Assembly: GCF_032452875.1 (NCBI RefSeq)
Contig: NW_026893853.1
Coordinates: forward strand, 124,001-188,000
Direction: 5' to 3'
DNA length: 64,000 bases
DNA from: Bos javanicus
Lineage: Eukaryota; Chordata; Mammalia; Artiodactyla; Bovidae
Shown: piece after piece, positions 12,369 to 26,121 of the stretch
Layout: every line of letters starts with the position of its first letter
Numbering within the stretch: the stretch's first letter is position 1
Notes under the pieces: generated by a model
What the model saw: only the letters and a program-made list of their open reading frames with translations
Told to the model about the DNA's origin: nothing
The model's database searches: none
Translations under genes and position numbers: made by a program

Positions 12369-15037
12369 AGATCACGTGACTGAGCATGCACTGTTCACGT
12401 GGCTGATCATACACTGATCACGTGATGATCATGCACTGATCACTTGGATATCATGCACTGATCACGTGGCTGATCATACACTGTTCACGTGTCTGACCAT
12501 GCACTGATCACGTGGCTGATCATACACTGATCACGTGGCTATCATGCACTGATCACGTGGCTGAACATGCACTGTTCACGTGGCTGATCACACACCTGTC
12601 ACGTGACATATCATGCACTGATCACGTGGCACTCATGCACTGATCACGTGGCTGATCATACTCTGCTCACGTAACTCATGCACACATCACGTGGCTATCA
12701 TGCACTGCTCACGTGGCTCGTCATGGAATGATCACGTAGCAACCATATACTGGTCACGTGACTGATCATGCAAAGATCACGTAAATGATCATGCACTGTT
12801 CACGTGACTGATCATGTACTGATCACGTGACTGATCATGCACTGATCACGTGGCTATCATGCTCTGCTCACGTGGCTGATCATGCAACGATCACGTAGCA
12901 ACCATGTACTGGTCACGTGACTGATCATGCACTGATCACGTAATTGATCCTGCACTGATCACGTGGCTCATCATGCACTGATCACGTGGCTGATCACACA
13001 TGTATCACGCACTGATCACGTGATTGATCATGCACTGATCACGTGGCTATCATGCACTGATCACGTGGCTGATCACACATGATCACGTGACTGATCATGC
13101 ACTGATCACGTGGCTGATCATGCACTGATCACGTGGCTGATCATGCACTGATCACGTGGCTATCATGCACTGATCACGTGGCTGATCATGCACTATCACA
13201 TGACTGATCATGCACTGATCACGTGGCTGATCATGCACTGATCACGTGGCTATCATGCACTGATCACGTGGCTGATCATGCAATGATCACGTAGCTACCA
13301 TGCACTGATCACGTGACTGATCATGCACTGATCACGTAATTGATCATGCACTGATCACGTGGCTGATCATGCACTGATCACGTGGCTGATCATGCACTGA
13401 TCACGTGACTGATCATGCACTGATCACGTGGCTGATCATGCACTGATCACGTGGCTGATCATGCACTGATCACGTGGCTGATCATGCACTGATCACGTAG
13501 CTATCATGCACTGATCACGTGACTGATCATGCACTGATCACGTGACTGATCATGCACTGATCACGTGGCTGATCATGCACTGATCACGTGGCTGATCATG
13601 CACTGATCACGTAACTGATCATGCACTGATCACGTGACTGATCATGCACTGATCACGTGGCTATCATGCACTGATCACGTGGCTGACATACACTGATCAC
13701 GTGCCTGATCATGCACTGATCACGTGGCTGATCATGCACTGATCACGTGACTGATCATGCACTGATCACGTGACTGATCATGCACTGATCACGTGGCTAT
13801 CATGCACTGATCACGTGGCTGATCATGCATGATCACTGACTATCATGCACTGATCACGTGACTGATCATGCACTGATCACGTGACTGATCATGCACTGAT
13901 CACGTGGCTATCATGCACTGATCACGTGGCTGATCATGCAATGATCACGTAGCTACCATGTACTGGTCACGTGACTGATCATGCACTGATCACGTGACTG
14001 ATCATGCACTGATCACGTGGCTATCATGCACTGATCACGTGACTGATCATGCACTGATCACGTCTATATCATGCACTGATCACGTGACTGCCATGCACTG
14101 ATCACGTGGCTGATCATGCACTGATCACGTGACTGATCATGCACTGATCACGTGGCTGATCACACACTATCACGTGACTGATCATGCACTGATCACGTGG
14201 CTATCATGCACTGATCACGTGGCTATCATGCACTGATCACGTGGCTGATCATGCAATGATCACGTAGCTACCATGTACTGGTCACGTGACTGATCATGCA
14301 CTGATCACGTAATTGATCATGCACTGATCACGTGGCTGATCATGCACTGATCACGTAACTGATCATGCACTGATCACGTGACTGATCATGCACTGATCAC
14401 GTGGCTATCATGCACTGATCACGTGGCTGACATACACTGATCACGTGCCTGGTCATGCACTGATCACGTGGCTGATCATGCACTGATCACGTGACTGATC
14501 ATGCACTGATCACGTGTCTGATCATGCACTGATCACGTGGCTATCATGCACTGCTCACGTGGCTGATCATGCCATGATCACGCAGCTACCATGTACTGGT
14601 CACATGACTGATCATGCACTGATCACGTGACTGATCATGCAGTGATCACGTGGCTATCATGCACTACTCACGTGGCTGATCATGCAATGATCATGTAGCT
14701 ACCATGTACAGGTCACGTGAATGATCATACACCCATCAGGTGACTGATCATGCACTGATCACGTGGCTATCATGCACTGATCACGAGACTGATCATGCAC
14801 TGATCACGTCTATATCATGCACTGATCACATGACTGCCCGTGCACTGATCACGTGGATGATCATACACTAATCTTGTGACAGATCATGCACTGATCACGT
14901 GGCTGATCATGCACTGATACCGTGACTGAGCATGGACTGATCACATGACTATCATGTAGTGATCACGTGACTTAATGGCGCTGATCATGTGACTGATCAT
15001 GCGCTGATCATGTTTGCTATCATACACTGATCATGTG
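12369..15037 (+). repeat. Monomer array, long class
   Basis: A diverged module at about 12550-12990 ends abruptly in canonical monomers near 13010. CACGTCTATATCATG occurs at 14059 and 14805 (746 bp apart). CCCGTGCACTG near 14837 replaces the commoner CCCATGCACTG. Confidence 0.9.
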
Positions 15038-15278
15038 CCTCTGGAGGCAATAAACAAAGAGCTGAGTAGGCACGAATCAAACAGTCAGCAGGCAATAATC
15101 ATGGAACTCAGGTGTGAGGAATCATGCTGCTCAGCTGGCAATAATCAAGCAGCTGAGCAGGCAGGAATTACGCAGCACAGCTGGCAATTGTCAAGCAGAT
15201 GACAGGCAGGAATCGTGCAGCTCAGCTGGCAATTGTCAAGCAGATGAGCAGACAGTAATCACGCAGCTCAGCAGGCCC
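15038..15278 (+). repeat. Core copy 8
   Basis: No difference from the reference noticed. Confidence 0.92.
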
Positions 15279-17143
15279 AGATCACGTGACTGAGCATGCA
15301 CTGTTCACGTGGCTGATCATACACTGATCACGTGATGATCATGCACTGATCACTTGGATATCATGCACTGATCACGTGGCTGATCATACACTGTTCACGT
15401 GTCTGACCATGCACTGATCACGTGGCTGATCATACACTGCTCACGTAACTGATCATGCACTGATCACGTGGCTATCATGCACTGATCACGTGGCTGAACA
15501 TGCACTGTTCACGTGGCTGATCACACACCTGTCACGTGACATATCATGCACTGATCACGTGGCACTCATGCACTGATCACGTGGCTGATCATACTCTGCT
15601 CACGTAACTCATGCACACATCACGTGGCTATCATGCACTGCTCACGTGGCTCGTCATGGAATGATCACGTAGCAACCATATACTGGTCACGTGACTGATC
15701 ATGCAAAGATCACGTAAATGATCATGCACTGTTCACGTGACTGATCATGTACTGATCACGTGACTGATCATGCACTGATCACGTGGCTATCATGCTCTGC
15801 TCACGTGGCTGATCATGCAACGATCACGTAGCAACCATGTACTGGTCACGTGACTGATCATGCACTGATCACGTAATTGATCCTGCACTGATCACGTGGC
15901 TCATCATGCACTGATCACGTGGCTGATCACACATGTATCACGTGACTGATCATGCACTGATCACGTGGCTCTCATGCACTGATCACGTGGCTGTCATGCA
16001 CTGATCACGTGGATATCATGCACTGATCACGTGGCTGATCACACACGTATCACATGACTGATCATGCACTGATCACGTGGCTATCATGCACTGATCACGT
16101 GGCTATCATGCACTGATCACGTGGCTGATCATGCAATGATCACGTAGCTACCATGCACTGATCACGTGACTGATCATGCACTGATCACGTAATTGATCAT
16201 GCACTGATCACGTGGCTGATCATGCACTGATCACGTGGCTGATCACACATATCACGTGACTGATCATGCACTGATCACGTGGCTATCATGCACTGATCAC
16301 GTGGCTGTCATGCACTGATCACGTGGCTGATCATGCACTGATCACGTGGCTACCATGCACTGGTCACGTGACTGATCATGCACTGATCACGTAATTGATC
16401 ATGCACTGATCATGTGGCTGATCATGCACTGATCACGTGGCTGATCATGCACTGATCACATGACTGATCATGCACTGATCACGTGACTGATCATGCACTG
16501 ATCACGTGGCTATCATGCACTGATCACTTGGCTGATCATACACTGATCACGTGCCTGGTCATGCACTGATCACGTGGCTGATCATGCACTGATCACGTGA
16601 CTGATCATGCACTGATCACGTGTCTGATCATGCACTGATCACGTGGCTATCATGCACTGCTCACGTGGCTGATCATGCCATGATCACGCAGCTACCATGT
16701 ACTGGTCACATGACTGATCATGCACTGATCACGTGACTGATCATGCAGTGATCACGTGGCTATCATGAACTACTCACGTGGCTGATCATGCAATGATCAT
16801 GTAGCTACCATGTACAGGTCACGTGAATGATCATACACCCATCAGGTGACTGATCATGCACTGATCACGTGGCTATCATGCACTGATCACGAGACTGATC
16901 ATGCACTGTTCACGTCTATATCATGCACTGATCACATGACTGCCCATGCACTGATCACGTGGATGATCATACACTAATCTTGTGACAGATCATGCACTGA
17001 TCACGTGGCTGATCATGCACTGATACCGTGACTGAGCATGGACTGATCACATGACTATCATGTAGTGATCACGTGACTTAATGGCGCTGATCATGTGACT
17101 GATCATGCGCTGATCATGTTTGCTATCATACACTGATCATGTG
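15279..17143 (+). repeat. Monomer array, 2.1-kb class
   Basis: A complete medium block: diverged module (15480-15920), then the CTACCATG cassettes, then a single CTATATCATG marker near 16918. At 1,865 bp it is exactly as long as the array at 34568, its partner in super-unit B. Confidence 0.92.
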
Positions 17144-17384
17144 CCTCTGGAGGCAATAAACAAAGAGCTGAGTAGGCACGAATCAAACAGTCAGCAGGCA
17201 ATAATCATGGAACTCAGGTGTGAGGAATCATGCTGCTCAGCTGGCAATAATCAAGCAGCTGAGCAGGCAGGAATTACGCAGCACAGCTGGCAATTGTCAA
17301 GCAGATGACAGGCAGGAATCGTGCAGCTCAGCTGGCAATTGTCAAGCAGATGAGCAGACAGTAATCACGCAGCTCAGCAGGCCC
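17144..17384 (+). repeat. Core copy 9
   Basis: No difference from the reference noticed. Confidence 0.92.
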
Positions 17385-19724
17385 AGATCACGTGACTGAG
17401 CATGCACTGTTCACGTGGCTGATCATACACTGATCACGTGATGATCATGCACTGATCACTTGGATATCATGCACTGATCACGTGGCTGATCATACACTGT
17501 TCACGTGTCTGACCATGCACTGATCACGTGGCTGATCATACACTGCTCACGTAACTGATCATGCACTGATCACGTGGCTATCATGCACTGATCACGTGGC
17601 TGAACATGCACTGTTCACGTGGCTGATCACACACCTGTCACGTGACATATCATGCACTGATCACGTGGCACTCATGCACTGATCACGTGGCTGATCATAC
17701 TCTGCTCACGTAACTCATGCACACATCACGTGGCTATCATGCACTGCTCACGTGGCTCGTCATGGAATGATCACGTAGCAACCATATACTGGTCACGTGA
17801 CTGATCATGCAAAGATCACGTAAATGATCATGCACTGTTCACGTGACTGATCATGTACTGATCACGTGACTGATCATGCACTGATCACGTGGCTATCATG
17901 CTCTGCTCACGTGGCTGATCATGCAACGATCACGTAGCAACCATGTACTGGTCACGTGACTGATCATGCACTGATCACGTAATTGATCATGCACTGATCA
18001 CGTGGCTCATCATGCACTGATCACGTGGCTGATCACACATGTATCACGTGACTGATCATGCACTGATCACGTGGCTCTCATGCACTGATCACGTGGCTGT
18101 CATGCACTGATCACGTGGATATCATGCACTGATCACGTGGCTGATCACACACGTATCACATGACTGATCATGCACTGATCACGTGGCTATCATGCACTGA
18201 TCACGTGGCTATCATGCACTGATCACGTGGCTGATCATGCAATGATCACGTAGCTACCATGTACTGGTCACGTGACTGATCATGCACTGATCACGTAATT
18301 GATCATGCACTGATCACGTGGCTGATCATGCACTGATCACGTGGCTGATCACACATGATCACGTGACTGATCATGCACTGATCACGTGGCTATCATGCAC
18401 TGATCACGTGGCTGTCATGCACTGATCACGTGGCTGATCATGCACTGATCACGTAGCTATCATGCACTGATCACGTGACTGATCATGCACTGATCACGTG
18501 ATTGATCATGCACTGATCACGTGGCTGATCATGCACTGATCACGTGGCTGATCATGCACTGATCACGTGACTGATCATGCACTGATCACGTGACTGATCA
18601 TGCACTGATCACGTGGCTATCATGCACTGATCACGTGGCTGATCATGCACTGATCACGTGACTGATCATGCACTGATCACGTGGCTGATCATGCACTGAT
18701 CACGTGACTGATCATGCACTGATCACGTGACTGATCATGCACTGATCACGTGGCTATCATGCACTGATCACGTGGCTGATCATGCATGATCACGCAGCTA
18801 TCATGCACTGATCACGTGACTGATCATGCACTGATCACGTGACTGATCATGCACTGATCACGTGGCTATCATGCACTGATCACGTGGCTATCATGCACTG
18901 ATCACGTGGCTGATCATGCACTGATCACGTAGCTATCATGTACTGATCACGTGACTGATCATGCACTGATCACGTGACTGATCATGCACTGATCACGTGG
19001 CTGATCATGCACTGATCACGTGGCTGATCATGCACTGATCACGTGACTGATCATGCACTGATCACGTGACTGATCATGCACTGATCACGTGGCTATCATG
19101 CACTGATCACGTGGCTGACATACACTGATCACGTGCCTGATCATGCACTGATCACGTGGCTGATCATGCACTGATCACGTGACTGATCATGCACTGATCA
19201 CGTGACTGATCATGCACTGATCACGTGGCTATCATGCACTGCTCACGTGGCTGATCATGCATGATCACGCAGCTACCATGTACTGGTCACATGACTGATC
19301 ATGCACTGATCACGTGACTGATCATGCACTGATCACGTGGCTATCATGCACTACTCACGTGGCTGATCATGCAATGATCATGTAGCTACCATGTACAGGT
19401 CACGTGAATGATCATACACCCATCAGGTGACTGATCATGCACTGATCACGTGGCTATCATGCACTGATCACGAGACTGATCATGCACTGATCACGTCTAT
19501 ATCATGCACTGATCACATGACTGCCCATGCACTGATCACGTGGATGATCATACACTAATCTTGTGACAGATCATGCACTGATCACGTGGCTGATCATGCA
19601 CTGATACCGTGACTGAGCATGGACTGATCACATGACTATCATGTAGTGATCACGTGACTTAATGGCGCTGATCATGTGACTGATCATGCGCTGATCATGT
19701 TTGCTATCATACACTGATCATGTG
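17385..19724 (+). repeat. Monomer array, 2.6-kb block
   Basis: The diverged module (17580-18000) is followed by about 0.8 kb of near-canonical monomers (18420-19260). Only one CTATATCATG marker is present, near 19495, although the equivalent block in super-unit B has two. Confidence 0.9.
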
Positions 19725-19965
19725 CCTCTGGAGGCAATAAACAAAGAGCTGAGTAGGCACGAATCAAACAGTCAGCAGGCAATAATCATGGAACTCAGCT
19801 GTGAGGAATCATGCTGCTCAGCTGGCAATAATCAAGCAGCTGAGCAGGCAGGAATTACGCAGCACAGCTGGCAATTGTCAAGCAGATGACAGGCAGGAAT
19901 CGTGCAGCTCAGCTGGCAATTGTCAAGCAGATGAGCAGACAGTAATCACGCAGCTCAGCAGGCCC
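19725..19965 (+). repeat. Core copy 10
   Basis: Shares the GAACTCAGCTG variant with core copy 2, 17.1 kb (eight blocks) away. Confidence 0.92.
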
Positions 19966-21850
19966 AGATCACGTGACTGAGCATGCACTGTTCACGTGGC
20001 TGATCATACACTGATCACGTGTCTGATCATGCACTGATCACGTGGCTGATCATGCACTGATCACGTGGCTGATCATGCACTGATCACGTGGCTATCATGC
20101 ACTGATCACGTGGCTGATCATGCACTGATCACGTGGCTGATCATGCACTGTCACGTGACTATCATGCACTGATCACGTGGCACTCATGCACTGATCACGT
20201 GGCTGATCATACACTGATCACGTGACTGATCATGCACTGATCACGTGGCTGATCATGCACTGATCACGTGGCTGATCATGCACTGATCACGTGACTATCA
20301 TGCACTGATCACGTGGCATCATGCACTGATCACGTGGCTGATCATGCACTGATCACGTAACTGATCATGCACTGATCACGTGGCTATCATGCACTGATCA
20401 CGTGGCTGATCATGCACTGATCACGTGGCTGATCATGCACTGTCACGTGACTATCATGCACTGATCACGTGGCACTCATGCACTGATCACGTGGCTGATC
20501 ATACACTGATCACGTAACTCATGCACACATCACGTGGCTATCATGCACTGATCACGTGGCTGTCATGCAATGATCACGTAGCAACCATATACTGGTCACG
20601 TGACTGATCATGCACTGATCACGTAAATGATCATGCACTGATCACGTGACTGATCATGCACTGATCACGTGACTGATCATGCACTGATCACGTGGCTATC
20701 ATGCACTGCTCACGTGGCTGATCATGCAACGATCACGTAGCAACCATGTACTGGTCACGTGACTGATCATGCACTGATCACGTAATTGATCATGCACTGA
20801 TCACGTGGCTCATCATGCACTGATCACGTGGCTGATCACACATGTATCACGTGACTGATCATGCACTGATCACGTGGCTCTCATGCACTGATCACGTGGC
20901 TGTCATGCACTGATCACGTGGATATCATGCACTGATCACGTGGCTGATCACACACGTATCACATGACTGATCATGCACTGATCACGTGGCTATCATGCAC
21001 TGATCACGTGGCTATCATGCACTGATCACGTGGCTGATCAGGCAATGATCACGTAGCTACCATGTACTGGTCACGTGACTGATCATGCACTGATCACGTA
21101 ATTGATCATGCACTGATCATGTGGCTGATCATGCACTGATCACGTGGCTGATCATACACTGATCACATAACTGATCATGCACTGATCACGTGACTGATCA
21201 TGCACTGATCACGTGGCTATCATGCACTGATCACTTGGCTGGACATACACTGATCACGTGCCTGGTCATGCACTGATCACGTGGCTGATCATGCACTGAT
21301 CACGTGACTGATCATGCACTGATCTCGTGTCTGATCATGCACTGATCACGTGGCTATCATGCACTGCTCACGTGGCTGATCATGCCATGATCACGCAGCT
21401 ACCATGTACTGGTCACATGACTGATCATGCACTGATCACGTGACTGATCATGCACTGATCACGTGGCTATCATGAACTACTCACGTGGCTGATCATGCAA
21501 TGATCATGTAGCTACCATGTACAGGTCACGTGAATGATCATACACCCATCAGGTGACTGATCATGCACTGATCACGTGGCTATCATGCACTGATCACGAG
21601 ACTGATCATGCACTGTTCACGTCTATATCATGCACTGATCACATGACTGCCCGTGCACTGATCACGTGGATGATCATACACTAATCTTGTGACAGATCAT
21701 GCACTGATCACGTGGCTGATCATGCACTGATACCGTGACTGAGCATGGACTGATCACATGACTATCATGTAGTGATCACGTGACTTAATGGCGCTGATCA
21801 TGTGACTGATCATGCGCTGATCATGTTTGCTATCATACACTGATCATGTG
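19966..21850 (+). repeat. Monomer array with a consensus-like diverged module
   Basis: From 20040 to 20600 the layout of the diverged module is recognisable (CACTGTCACGTGACTATC, GGCACTCATGCAC), and part of it is reiterated. Most of its private substitutions have reverted to canonical bases. Markers GATCAGGCAATG (21037) and GATCTCGTG (21321) link it to the array at 24220. Confidence 0.88.
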
Positions 21851-22091
21851 CCTCTGGAGGCAATAAACAAAGAGCTGAGTAGGCACGAATCAAACAGTCA
21901 GCAGGCAATAATCATGGAACTCAGGTGTGAGGAATCATGCTGCTCAGCTGGCAATAATCAAGCAGCTGAGCAGGCAGGAATTACGCAGCACAGCTGGCAA
22001 TTGTCAAGCAGATGACAGGCAGGAATCGTGCAGCTCAGCTGGCAATTGTCAAGCAGATGAGCAGACAGTAATCACGCAGCTCAGCAGGCCC
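21851..22091 (+). repeat. Core copy 11
   Basis: No difference from the reference noticed. Confidence 0.92.
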
Positions 22092-23978
22092 AGATCACGT
22101 GACTGAGCATGCACTGTTCACGTGGCTGATCATACACTGATCACGTGATGATCATGCACTGATCACTTGGATATCATGCACTGATCACGTGGCTGATCAT
22201 GCACTGTTCACGTGTATATCATGCACTGATCACGTGACTGATCATGCACTGATCACGTGGCTGATCATGCACTGATCACGTGACTGATCATGCACTGATC
22301 ACGTGGCTGATCATGCACTATCACGTGACTGATCATGCACTGATCACGTGGCTATCATGCACTGATCACGTGGCTATCATGCACTGATCACGTGGCTGAT
22401 CATGCACTGATCACGTGACTGATCATGCACTGATCACGTGGCTGATCATGCACTGATCACGTGACTGATCATGCACTGATCACGTGGCTATCATGCACTG
22501 ATCACGTGGCTGATCATGCACTGATCACGTGACTGATCATGCACTGATCACGTGGCTGATCATGCACTGATCACGTGACTGATCATGCACTGATCACGTG
22601 GCTATCATGCACTGATCACGTGGCTGATCATGCACTGATCACGTGGCTGATCACACTGTCACGTGACTATCATGCACTGATCACGTGGCACTCATGCACT
22701 GATCACGTGGCTGATCATGCACTGATCACGTGACTCATGCACTGATCACGTGGCTATCATGCACTGATCACGTGGCTGATCATGCACTGATCACGTAGCT
22801 ATCATGCACTGATCACGTGACTGATCATGCACTGATCACGTGGCTGATCATGCACTGATCACGTGACTGATCATGCACTGATCACGTGACTGATCATGCA
22901 CTGATCACGTGGCTGATCATGCACTGATCACGTGGCTGATCATGCACTGATCACGTGGCTGATCACACATGTATCACGTGACTGATCATGCACTGATCAC
23001 GTGGCTCTCATGCACTGATCACGTGGCTGATCATGCACTGATCACGTGGATATCATGCACTGATCACGTGGCTGATCACACACGTATCACATGACTGATC
23101 ATGCACTGATCACGTGGCTATCATGCACTGATCACGTGGCTATCATGCACTGATCACGTGGCTGATCATGCAATGATCACGTAGCTACCATGTACTGGTC
23201 ACGTGACTGATCATGCACTGATCACGTAATTGATCATGCACTGATCATGTGGCTGATCATGCACTGATCACGTGGCTGATCATGCACTGATCACGTAACT
23301 GATCATGCACTGATCACGTGACTGATCATGCACTGATCACGTGGCTATCATGCACTGATCACTTGGCTGGACATACACTGATCACGTGCCTGGTCATGCA
23401 CTGATCACGTGGCTGATCATGCACTGATCACGTGACTGATCATGCACTGATCACGTGTCTGATCATGCACTGATCACGTGGCTATCATGCACTGCTCACG
23501 TGGCTGATCATGCCATGATCACGCAGCTACCATGTACTGGTCACATGACTGATCATGCACTGATCACGTGACTGATCATGCAGTGATCACGTGGCTATCA
23601 TGAACTACTCACGTGGCTGATCATGCAATGATCATGTAGCTACCATGTACAGGTCACGTGAATGATCATACACCCATCAGGTGACTGATCATGCACTGAT
23701 CACGTGGCTATCATGCACTGATCACGAGACTGATCATGCACTGTTCACGTCTATATCATGCACTGATCACATGACTGCCCGTGCACTGATCACGTGGATG
23801 ATCATACACTAATCTTGTGACAGATCATGCACTGATCACGTGGCTGATCATGCACTGATACCGTGACTGAGCATGGACTGATCACATGACTATCATGTAG
23901 TGATCACGTGACTTAATGGCGCTGATCATGTGACTGATCATGCGCTGATCATGTTTGCTATCATACACTGATCATGTG
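22092..23978 (+). repeat. Monomer array, diverged module replaced by canonical units
   Basis: Positions 22210-22960 hold canonical monomers where neighbouring blocks have the diverged module, yet the total length stays close to the 2.1-kb class. It lacks the GATCTCGTG and GATCAGGCAATG markers present on both sides. Confidence 0.88.
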
Positions 23979-24219
23979 CCTCTGGAGGCAATAAACAAAG
24001 AGCTGAGTAGGCACGAATCAAACAGTCAGCAGGCAATAATCATGGAACTCAGGTGTGAGGAATCATGCTGCTCAGCTGGCAATAATCAAGCAGCTGAGCA
24101 GGCAGGAATTACGCAGCACAGCTGGCAATTGTCAAGCAGATGACAGGCAGGAATCGTGCAGCTCAGCTGGCAATTGTCAAGCAGATGAGCAGACAGTAAT
24201 CACGCAGCTCAGCAGGCCC
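23979..24219 (+). repeat. Core copy 12
   Basis: No difference from the reference noticed. Confidence 0.92.
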
Positions 24220-25880
24220 AGATCACGTGACTGAGCATGCACTGTTCACGTGGCTGATCATACACTGATCACGTGATGATCATGCACTGATCACTTGGAT
24301 ATCATGCACTGATCACGTGGCTGATCATACACTGTTCACGTGTCTGACCATGCACTGATCACGTGGCTGATCATACACTGCTCACGTAACTGATCATGCA
24401 CTGATCACGTGGCTATCATGCACTGATCACGTGGCTGAACATGCACTGTTCACGTGGCTGATCACACACCTGTCACGTGACATATCATGCACTGATCACG
24501 TGGCACTCATGCACTGATCACGTGGCTGATCATACTCTGCTCACGTAACTCATGCACACATCACGTGGCTATCATGCACTGCTCACGTGGCTCGTCATGG
24601 AATGATCACGTAGCAACCATATACTGGTAACGTGACTGATCATGCAAAGATCACGTAAATGATCATGCACTGTTCACGTGACTGATCATGTACTGATCAC
24701 GTGACTGATCATGCACTGACCGTGGCTATCATGCTCTGCTCACGTGGCTGATCATGCAACGATCACGTAGCAACCATGTACTGGTCACGTGACTGATCAT
24801 GCACTGATCACGTAATTGATCCTGCACTGATCACGTGGCTCATCATGCACTGATCACGTGGCTGATCACACATGTATCACGTGACTGATCATGCACTGAT
24901 CCCGTGGCTCTCATGCACTGATCACGTGGCTGTCATGCACTGATCACGTGGATATCATGCACTGATCACGTGGCTGATCACACACGTATCACATGACTGA
25001 TCATGCACTGATCACGTGGCTATCATGCACTGATCACGTGGCTATCATGCACTGATCATGTGGCTGATCAGGCAATGATCACGTAGCTACCATGTACTGG
25101 TCACGTGACTGATCATGCACTGATCACGTAATTGATCATGCACTGATCATGTGGCTGATCATGCACTGATCACGTGGCTGATCATACACTGATCACATAA
25201 CTGATCATGCACTGATCACGTGACTGATCATGCACTGATCACGTGGCTATCATGCACTGATCACTTGGCTGGACATACACTGATCACGTGCCTGGTCATG
25301 CACTGATCACGTGGCTGATCATGCACTGATCACGTGACTGATCATGCACTGATCTCGTGTCTGATCATGCACTGATCACGTGGCTATCATGCACTGCTCA
25401 TGTGGCTGATCATGCCATGATCACGCAGCTACCATGTACTGGTCACATGACTGATCATGCACTGATCACGTGACTGATCATGCACTGATCACGTGGCTAT
25501 CATGCACTACTCATGTGGCTGATCATGCAATGATCATGTAGCTACCATGTACAGGTCACGTGAATGATCATACACCCATCAGGTGACTGATCATGCACTG
25601 ATCACGTGGCTATCATGCACTGATCACGAGACTGATCATGCACTGTTCACGTCTATATCATGCACTGATCACATGACTGCCCGTGCACTGATCACGTGGA
25701 TGATCATACACTAATCTTGTGACAGATCATGCACTGATCACGTGGCTGATCATGCACTGATACCGTGACTGAGCATGGACTGATCACATGACTATCATGT
25801 AGTGATCACGTGACTTAATGGCGCTGATCATGTGACTGATCATGCGCTGATCATGTTTGCTATCATACACTGATCATGTG
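24220..25880 (+). repeat. Monomer array, 1.9-kb block
   Basis: The diverged module carries private changes: CTGGTAACGTG near 24626, CACTGACCGTGG near 24716 and GATCCCGTGG near 24898. GATCAGGCAATG (25067) and GATCTCGTG (25351) are each displaced 4,030 bp from their partners in the array at 19966. Confidence 0.9.
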
Positions 25881-26121
25881 CCTCTGGAGGCAATAAACAA
25901 AGAGCTGAGTAGGCACGAATCAAACAGTCAGCAGGCAATAATCATGGAACTCAGGTGTGAGGAATCATGCTGCTCAGCTGGCAATAATCAAGCAGCTGAG
26001 CAGGCAGGAATTACGCAGCACAGCTGGCAATTGTCAAGCAGATGACAGGCAGGAATCGTGCAGCTCAGCTGGCAATTGTCAAGCAGATGAGCAGACAGTA
26101 ATCACGCAGCTCAGCAGGCCC
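25881..26121 (+). repeat. Core copy 13
   Basis: No difference from the reference noticed. Confidence 0.92.

Larger units (their letters stand above)
6397..25856 (+). repeat. Super-unit A of the nine-block, ~19-kb repeat
   Basis: Core-to-core distances in order are 2852, 1515, 1340, 2910, 2106, 2581, 2126, 2128 and 1902 bp (19,460 in all). The start is set arbitrarily at the fourth core region, because any phase would serve. The 1340-bp block is preceded by the diagnostic variant CTAATCATGTGACAG at 10618; most other blocks carry CTAATCTTGTGACAG. Confidence 0.75.
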
